Positions 56,151-64,000 of a DNA stretch of 64,000 bases are shown piece after piece. The notes under the pieces were generated by a model. The model did no database searches. It saw only the letters and a program-made list of their open reading frames with translations, and was not told the origin of the DNA. The position numbers and the translations under genes were made by a program. The stretch spans positions 1,798,001 to 1,862,000 of the forward strand of contig JAGMUV010000001.1 of NCBI GenBank assembly GCA_020744425.1, written 5' to 3'. The DNA comes from Dactylonectria macrodidyma. Lineage: Eukaryota > Ascomycota > Sordariomycetes > Hypocreales > Nectriaceae. Each line of letters starts with the position of its first letter. Position 1 is the stretch's first letter.

Positions 56151-59100
56151 AACGGGAAGGGAACAGTCCTCTTTAATCTTGATGGACATGGCCAGTTGAT
56201 GGGATGGAGTAGGATGGGATCGGGATGGGCGGCGCAAGCTCGGGCAGCCAGAAAACAACCAGTTTCTCAGCCTGGTCCCTTCAATGCCCGGTACAAGTAG
56301 TACAGCCCAGTACATCCTGCCGTGGACGGTGTCCATTGCACTTGATCCCCTTCCAGGCTGTGCATAGGAAATGCCAACCGTGACCCTTGGCGACGCCGCC
56401 CGTTGTGACTGTGTCGTCGAGACGAGTCTCCGACGCCTCGCGAATCGCTTGCTCTCTGCCTGCCTGCTGCTCTTGCCCATGCTAGGCCCCATGCCCCAGG
56501 ATGACAACCCAGAACAGCAAGGCGAGGCGTGGAAGCACGGACACGGGCACGATCGAGGGTACTCGGCTGTACAGTGTGTGGGACGATGGCGCAAGCGGCG
56601 ACTGGACCGGGTTGGGGCACTGGGGCTGGACCAAGGGGACAGGCCGAACAAGGGACCGCCATGACGAGCGTGGTGGTGGCCGGGTGGTGGCCCCCATCCC
56701 ATCCCATCCCATCGTCAACCCGTTACCCTTGGTTCCAATCCCGCCACCCATGGTGGGATCGGGCGCTTGAACGGGGGTTGAAGCGCCTTGTGCAAGGGTT
56801 TATTAGGGATGCACGAGGCTGTTACGTGTGCATTTCACCACCGTCATTGCTGCGCTGGTTGTTGCGTTTTGGGGACACTTCATTGTCGCGAGCGTCCAGG
56901 TCCTCGTCCTAGCAGACTCACTCAAGCCGTGTCTCCCGAAGGACGACGGCTGGTCGGTGGATAGAGGTTGATGGCCCCCCCAAACCACGGCTCCCCTTGG
57001 CTCCATCGCGGGCCTATGTAGCCCCTGGTCGATGTGTGGGTGGTGGTGTGCATGTGGGTGATGGTGCACCGCTGGCTGTAGGGACAGTGGGGCTCATGGA
57101 CGGTGGGATGGTCGAAGGTGGCTTGTCTTGGATGGAGGAGGAGGATTGGTGGATACACTTGGTGGGGGGAAGGTTGTTGTGAAGAGGAAAGGCGCGGAGT
57201 GCGAGGGGAGATGCACAACGCTGTGCAGGAGCTTGTTCAGTGCCCCCAGCATACTCCGTAGCTCAGTGCAGCTCAGTGCAGCGTTGTCGGAAAAGGCCTG
57301 ACAACAAGCCGCTCTCATCCTCTGGGCTCCGACCTCCTTACTCTTCAGGGCAGGTTAATGGAAGAACCCGGGCCTTGAAACAGTCCTCACTGGACAACCA
57401 GCGACCATGGCGTTCCGATGCTCATTTCTAGCTGCCTATCCTTTCTCTTCAACCTCGGACGGACCACAGGCGCAGCGGTTCACGGACGACGGGCGACAGG
57501 CAAAAGACACGGTTGATCACAAGTCGGATCGGATCCAATCCAGCGCTGGCCCCTACCGAGTTCCATCACTGCCCGCATGGAGCAACATCTGAACCCCGGT
57601 CTCGTCGTAGGTGATGAAGAAAATCCCATGCCAACATGGCAGCCGCTCTGAAGCCTGGTACATACAACTGTGCTTCCGACTCCATACACTCTGTCGCTCT
57701 GCCTGTCATGATGCCTTGTATATACCCTATTTGGGGCAACCGAGAGGCTAGGTTCAACCTTTCTGAGCTGCGTGCGCCCCCGCGGTAGCCGGCGTCGGCT
57801 GCAGCAACTGGAGCTTGCGACACAGCTATCGACAAGTGTAAGAGCTACCTTGCTGTATGCACCCGCAGTCTCTCTCACTCTAGTGGCCGTTGGCGGGGGG
57901 GCTTGTCCATACTGGGGGAGGCAAAAGCATAGTAGCAAGCGCCAGGGCAGGGCAGGGCAGGGCAGGGCATGACAAGGTCTGGCGTGGCCAAGAAGGGCTA
58001 AGGATGTAGATGTGGAAAAAGTAAAAAAACTTTTGCCGCCGCCGCCGTCAACGGAGTATCCTTGAGACTCGGAGAAGCGCTGTTCAGGCGGGACCTTCCT
58101 AGCAGCCTGGACATAGTAATTGTCCGCTCGACGACCTGCAGCAATAAGTCCCCGTGCCTCTGATCCACGTCTTTGGTTCCAGGTCCGGGCGTCATATGCA
58201 GGTGCAAAGCACCACCGGACCGGGCTCGGTGCCGATGAGCTACGGCGGACAGATGGCGACAGAGACATACAGATAGACAGACGTATTGCGGGCTCGGTGC
58301 GAGTGCCGGAGGGCAACATCTTCAGCAATTCCGTCCTCATCAGGGTTAGGGGACTTTGGCGGCATGTTCCAGGTCCATATCCATTTGGGTAAGGTATTCG
58401 TAGGCCGGTCCTCACCCGTCAATTAACATGGCATTGCGCCAGACCCTGTTAAACCCCTGATCCACATCCGTTCCTACAAGCGCGGTTCGTAAGACTCTGT
58501 TGCGGCGGCGGTACAGTATTACTCCGTATACGTGGTAGAATTGGCACCGCACCCCGTGTTGCTTATTCGTATGAGCGAGGTTGAGAGCTGTCTCGTTTGG
58601 ATCGTGATCACGGGCTTCGCAATCCTGGACCCTGACCCTTTCCTCACAAGCTTATGTGCAAGCCACCAGTATGTCTCCAGTTTGAGTCTCCAGTTTGTGC
58701 CCCGGTCGATGAGGCTTGTCTAAGCACCATGGGTTGATTGGACCACACTTGGTTTCTGCATGGTGCGGCAAGCTCTGCAAGGTTCATTGTCGCCAAGTTC
58801 GTCGTCAGTTGCCCTGTGTATTGGCTTGCTTTGTCTTGATTAGCCGCTGCTTTGTTTTACTCTCCTGTTGCTTCGTTCTGGCACCGTAGTCCCCTTGTGC
58901 CTTGTTGGCGTTGTCGGCGTTGTCGGTCGCGCTCCAGACCCAAGACTCCAGGCCAAGATGGCATGCCCCATTCCCTTGGTCCCATGCCCCCCATGCCCCC
59001 ATCTTCGATGGCCCCAGCTCAAACACTGCAGAAGACATCATCGTGCTTCAATGGACCCTCGTCTTTTGTCCACGCGACCAGTTGACCCTGAAGCCCTCGA

Positions 59101-62100
59101 GGTCCAGAATCCCAGAGTCCCCAGATTACCCTTGTTCACACTTGTGGACGTATGAAATTGTGAACATCTGAAGCCCGCCCTGGGCCGCGCTTTTCCCGAA
59201 TGCGCCTTCCATTTGGGTCAGCCCGGCCCGTAGCGTTTACGTCAGGCCTGGGGAGAAAACCCACCTTGTCCTCGTGCAGGTGTGGCAGAGAGATGGATGA
59301 ATGGAGTGGCTAGAGTGGCAGATGAAGATCTCTCCACTCTTGCACACTGATTTCCTACCAGAGCTCTTTGGATGACCCCATTGGCAAGATCTAATTGAAG
59401 CATTGATGGTGCTGCCATGACGAAGTCACTTACTTTGTGATGAATACGCACTAATTATTCACACCTACACTCTCCTACGAGAACAGACCGCCGATCCAGG
59501 GGACGCTCTAACCGGCGTAGGCTTGGCTGACGGGAGATTTGCTAGTCACTACCGACTACGTAAAAGCACGACGATTTCAACAGCCTAGCTCAGGCATATT
59601 GGTTTTGAGGCGAAGCCTACTACGTACGCACCCGGCTAGACTGGCTCACGTCTACGAACGGCTCTCGGTGGTGGTCCGGCAGCCTGGCTCGAATTTCAAC
59701 TGTGAGCCGTGATGGCGACGGGTGGCTATCATAGGCTGCCTGGTCCGTCAAGTGAGACATCCCTTGATCCTTCTCCGATTTCATGGTTTATCAGCCTAGC
59801 AACATTTCCGTCTCAGCCCCAAGTGCCAGCTCGTTCCATGTGGTGTAAGAACCCGTCTCCGCCCGGCGGGTATTCGCTCGGCTGGGAGGCTTGAGACGGA
59901 ACTCAGAATCGGGGGCTCATGGGGTCCAGCGACACTTCCTGTACGAAGTATGCACAAACAACAGCTGTGGAACATCGCTAACAAGCCTACCAGCATGTAC
60001 CTTATTCCACATGCCGCAGTTCATAGTGCCGGGAACGCACTATTTCCCCAACTTCCCCCCGCGACATCAGCACGGATCTCGACGGGACAACGCGGGTGAG
60101 CGGGTGCCGGATGGTTGAACTGCGTGATACGTTCGAAGTACTGCTGCAAGGACGACAATAGCGGCAACCAACACTAACAACGAGTGGCCATTCTCGGCCA
60201 CCAAAGCTGGCTTGTCCTCCTCAGGCAAAAGGGCGACCCGAGACCGTGGCTTTCTTTCCCCGAGCCTCGTCGCCAGTTGATGTCCTGTCCTATCCCTTCC
60301 CATCCTGAAATGCCTATTCGTACATGCGACTAACAAATGCACAGGCGGGGTGGAACCATGCCTGACCGGATCCATGGGGAAGGACCTAGACATTACAGAC
60401 ACCTGCGGCCGTCAGACCTTTGCCGCTGTGGCATGCAATGAAGCTGCATGGCGGCGCGGCGCTGCTTTGCTGGCAGTCGCTGACTGACTTGTCCAGTGGA
60501 CTCTACACCCTAGTTCGTTACCGAAGCGGCCAAGTCCATGAGACGCGCTCCAGTGGGGGTTTCCAATTCCAATGTTGCCTCTTATGCACCCAGCCAGCCG
60601 CAGACACCCAGTCGTTCGTGCGAATTAGACGATGCGGCAGCAGGAGCAGCAACAACAGCAGCAGTGAGGTCCAGATTCGGTCCATTATGTATCCGTGACC
60701 CCGCTTCTCCCTCAACATACCAGCCCCACGCCGGAGATTCACAGGAACATGGATGAAGTCTTACCGGATGGCGGCGATGACATGATGCTCCGCTCCGCTC
60801 CTCTCCGGTGTGCTGCATCGTGGGTCATAGGCGTCCAAGCCGCCATTTGCGACCAAGCAGGCCCATGTTGTGGGAGTGGAATTACTATCCACTGAGCGGC
60901 GCTCCCAATCTTGGTGCCTCCGCCATCGCCTCTCGACTTCGCCTCACCTTGAAGCTACGGGTGAATGATGAGGCATTCATCCGGGCGGATTATCATGCAG
61001 TGACACGGAATCACGCAGGTACCAACAATGCGAAGGCCGCGGGGGCTCTTGGTCGCCAGCCACGGGCTGGAAGTCTTACCCAAGCCAATACCCGCATCCA
61101 TGTCCATGCTCAGGTCCACACGCCCATGTCCACGCCCACGAGGCTCACGCAGGGTCCCATCGCACACGCACGGCTGCTGGCATTAGAGACTGACATGACG
61201 ACCGGGAGCCTCCGTGTCTGTCTGCCGCGGCCCGGAAGAAAAGCAGCAGGGATTCGCGTTAGCCTCACGCAGTGTTCTCCGTTCTTGGGCCACTCGGTCG
61301 TCATCATGGGCATTCGCGAAGGGGTGCCGCGCATCGTGAAATTCTTCATGATGCGGTTTCACAAGCCAGCCAGTCCTCCTTCTCCGCCGTCACCTGTGAT
61401 CCCGCCTTCCGCCTCCCGCCTCCATGCCCCGCGCTCGACGTTCCCATGGGGAGCACCGTGGTTTTGCTTCATACACCAATGTACTCTTCAGTGGCCCAGG
61501 GCGCTGGGACTCCCAATGTCCGCGCCACTCTTGCTCTTGATATTTGGCCTGCGCCCGCTGAAGAACCCACTGGCTGCCTGCCCGGAAGCCCCCCAGCTTC
61601 TTTCACCTGACTGAAGGACCCTCTGACACCGCTGTTTGTCATTGTCAGTCATAAAATTGCAAATTGTCAGACCAGGTCAGCTTCATCATCAGGCTCTTGG
61701 ATGGTGGCTTCCCTTCTCTGAGACATGCTTTTGACAGAAACAGCTGGCTCCCGCAGAATGTCACACATCCACGTACATCAAGTACCTACTGTACTGTACA
61801 TACATGCAAGGGCAGTTCAGGTGGGATGCTTCTCGCACTGTTGCACATGTCACTCGATAATGGACCGGAAGCCTTGCCTGCCTCGTTCAGACATGTCCAT
61901 AGGGCCCACCACACCCTATCATCGACACAACTCAGAAGCTACCATGATTGGTTCTGATCGCAAGCGTGAATCCTCCAAACCGGATTTGCCCTGTTCGGTT
62001 CCATCTGATTTTCTAGAAGCCTGCGCCCCTGCATCTTATTGGGAGCTTGGACCATACAGCTGCAATGCTACCTCTTTGTTGGAGCTTGTTGCACTCTAGT

Positions 62101-64000
62101 CCAGCTCACAGTGGCACCACTGACTTTGGCGATGGAGTGCAGGGTTCCTTGAGACACCAACTCCAAAAAGACGTCCATATGGATCGCCAACCACCAACTG
62201 CCGATGGTTAGCAACCAACAGTCTGCGCATTATGCATTACGGCTTAGTTGCCGGATCCGGCCGGTCAATCCCCGAATCGTCATTGCAGAATTCCATGGCT
62301 GATGGGTGTGTTGAAATTTTCTCTGCTTCACCTGTGATTTGCTTGCGACTCTCATGGCAGCCACGTTTCCGGCCTTGGTTTGGGGTTCTATGCAGTCTGA
62401 TCATCGCATCTCCGCCATGGTCTTTCCGCCTCACCCAAATCCGTCGCGTCCAGCAGCGCGCCGTTCGTACTCCGTACGACACTGGACTTGTAGATCATCT
62501 CGGTTGGCCTGGCCGGTCTGTCGCCGAAGCGAATCATTCCCTTGGCTTGGCAATTGCCAACTCTATCCTCTCCACTCAGCATCGATCACACTAGCCTCCG
62601 CTCGCTGCACGTCGGGTCGCGTCCAACAGAGTCTGATGGCGTTCCCTTAGCCGCGTCTGCCCCGAACTAGAATGAAATGATCAATCCGCCCGTCTCAGGT
62701 GTAGACCGGAGGTAGACCGGCCTGTGCAAATAGTAGAAAGGGGGAAATACCCTCTTCATTCCCACCAGCATTTGATGTTGCATCACGATGGTAATTCAGT
62801 CAACGTCGCGTGAGGGAAGGGTCTTTGGTACCAAACGATGAGCGGGTAAGAAGGGCCCGCACGCTACATTCCTTTGCATCCTAATGTTGCTTTGATGGCG
62901 AGCTGAAAAGAATTGCATCGGCACAATTCAGTGGGCAGGTGACTGGTGACTGGTGTGAGGCATGGAGCTCGTCGTCATTGAGCCGTTCTTCGGCAGACGC
63001 TTCTCGGTATATCATGGCCACGAGCGGTTCACGACGACAACTAGGAATGAGCGGGCTAGGCTTTTCCGCTTCGCCCATTAGTTGCCCCCAACGGAGCAGT
63101 CACCGTTGCCGATGGTACCTTCTGATTGGTGAGACAACGGCATGGAGCCTGAAGCGTGGGTGGGCTGCTGCGATTGGGGCGCGAGCCCCCACGTTGACAA
63201 GGGTTGATTGCAAAGAAAACCCGCCGTATCATCTCGTAGGAAAAGTTTTCATCTTCCTGCAACCTTCACAAGAAGCAGTTGCTGCTGGTGCCACGACTAC
63301 CGTTGCACGCTCGCAGATGGCCGCTCTGCGGCGATCGTCCGGGGATTCCGCCCTGAGCATCTCGGATTGGCATCATCTTGACGACTGCTGGCGACGCGAC
63401 GCGACGCAGAGCACGGCCTTCAACTGCACCTTACCTGTCGCCGTTACAATGCGGATCGGTAAGGCTGGAGGATCTCGGCGACGTCCACCTCTAGCAACGA
63501 CAGCAACACCTCTGGGCCGTGTCACACGTGGACTGCGATATCTGTTTGGACCCTTCGAGTGAAGGGTTTTACTCCACGACCTCCTCGCAGCTTCTGTTTG
63601 CCACCAGTGATTCATCCCGACCAATCTGTCGGATCAGCATGACCTCATCGGGGAGTAGCCCGCGAGTGCCGACCGCATCACCACATTAATGGCAACCTTG
63701 GCCGCCAATTAACGAAGACTACGACATGATGGTTTCTGTGACGTTTTGCCAGCTATTACACCGATTTATCGGCGTATTATCGACATTCAGTGCTTGCTCT
63801 CCATTGGCCTGATTGTTTTCGCTCTGGCATAGAAAAATAGAACTCGTTGCTGGGCACCCGGTTTTGAGAAGTCGTCTTGGCTTCCTGGACAAGCCGGGAA
63901 TCAGCTGTAGGCACATATATCTAATTTCCCACGTTTCTTGTGTACCCATTTCTTAGTCGAGAACCGGACCTCTGCTGAATTAAACGGCTGTCACTACTCG
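56151..64000. other. Gene-free stretch to the window end
   Basis: I found no protein family, splice-supported exon set, tRNA or rRNA in 7.8 kb. Composition is not AT-rich and open frames occur by chance on both strands, none with a recognisable motif. Small features are a GGGCA microsatellite (57943-57969), CAGCTCAGTG direct repeats near 57260, and TACTCCGTA-type words (near 57247, 58052, 58508 and 62467). Confidence 0.5.
57943..57969. repeat. GGGCA pentanucleotide microsatellite
   Basis: About five tandem GGGCA units (CAGGGCAGGGCAGGGCAGGG and onward) lie in non-coding sequence. Confidence 0.85.

Noticed and set aside
60067..60402. 111-codon minus-strand frame with one hydrophobic stretch (LLVLVAAIVVLAAVL)
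   Set aside because: A single hydrophobic run in an otherwise featureless frame is not enough to call a gene.
60808..61614. 268-codon plus-strand frame
   Set aside because: The composition is random-looking (many Pro, Arg, His, Cys, Trp), no family is recognisable, and other frames overlap it.
62939..63562. 207-codon plus-strand frame
   Set aside because: No conserved motif or hydrophobic pattern; chance open frame in low-stop GC-rich sequence.

Overview
The window is nuclear DNA of a filamentous ascomycete (Pezizomycotina, most likely Sordariomycetes; the order cannot be fixed from the sequence alone). The reasons are protein genes on both strands with short introns, mostly 49-140 nt, having GTRNGY donors, CTRAC branch sites and YAG acceptors; C-ending codons in the strongly expressed genes; a tRNA with an intron one base 3' of the anticodon; pyrimidine-rich leaders; short AT-rich spacers; and a gene set of fungal housekeeping families. 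There are no operons. I found no bacterial, viral or CRISPR features and no intact transposon.

Layout. 0-10 kb, all plus strand: the 3' part of PEP carboxykinase (gluconeogenesis), a large SNF2-family ATPase, and the STAM/ESCRT-0 subunit HSE1. 11-19 kb: a low-complexity protein resembling the TORC1 subunit Tco89, then a divergent pair of mitochondrial genes (an ADCK2/Cqd1-type UbiB kinase-like protein and cytochrome c heme lyase) sharing a 523-bp promoter. 19-23 kb: a small secreted protein, a nucleolar Nop8-like RRM protein, and tRNA-Ala(CGC). 23-34 kb, minus strand: an unrecognised low-complexity protein, a small SET-domain protein, and the six-exon Nup98-Nup96 (Nup145-type) precursor gene. 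34-44 kb: a centrin (Cdc31-like), an epsin (Ent1/2), a weak membrane-protein ORF, a DUF6590 protein, and a seven-exon mitochondrial oxodicarboxylate carrier. 44-49 kb looks accessory: an F-box-like gene interrupted by an in-frame TAG, followed by a repeat that has a second copy at 10.8 kb. 49-64 kb is gene-poor. Its only recognisable gene is a copper-fist transcription factor at 53.5-55.0 kb, and the last 9 kb hold nothing I can support.

The genes form no single pathway. Two loose themes are mitochondrial function (UbiB-like protein, heme lyase, oxodicarboxylate carrier) and endocytic/endosomal ubiquitin sorting (HSE1 and epsin, both UIM proteins). I did not find a convincing new multi-gene system. 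The points most worth checking are the interrupted gene beside the dispersed repeat, the 11-nt microexon in the carrier, the HF|T (not HF|S) processing site in the nucleoporin, and the 9-kb gene-free stretch upstream of the copper-fist gene.
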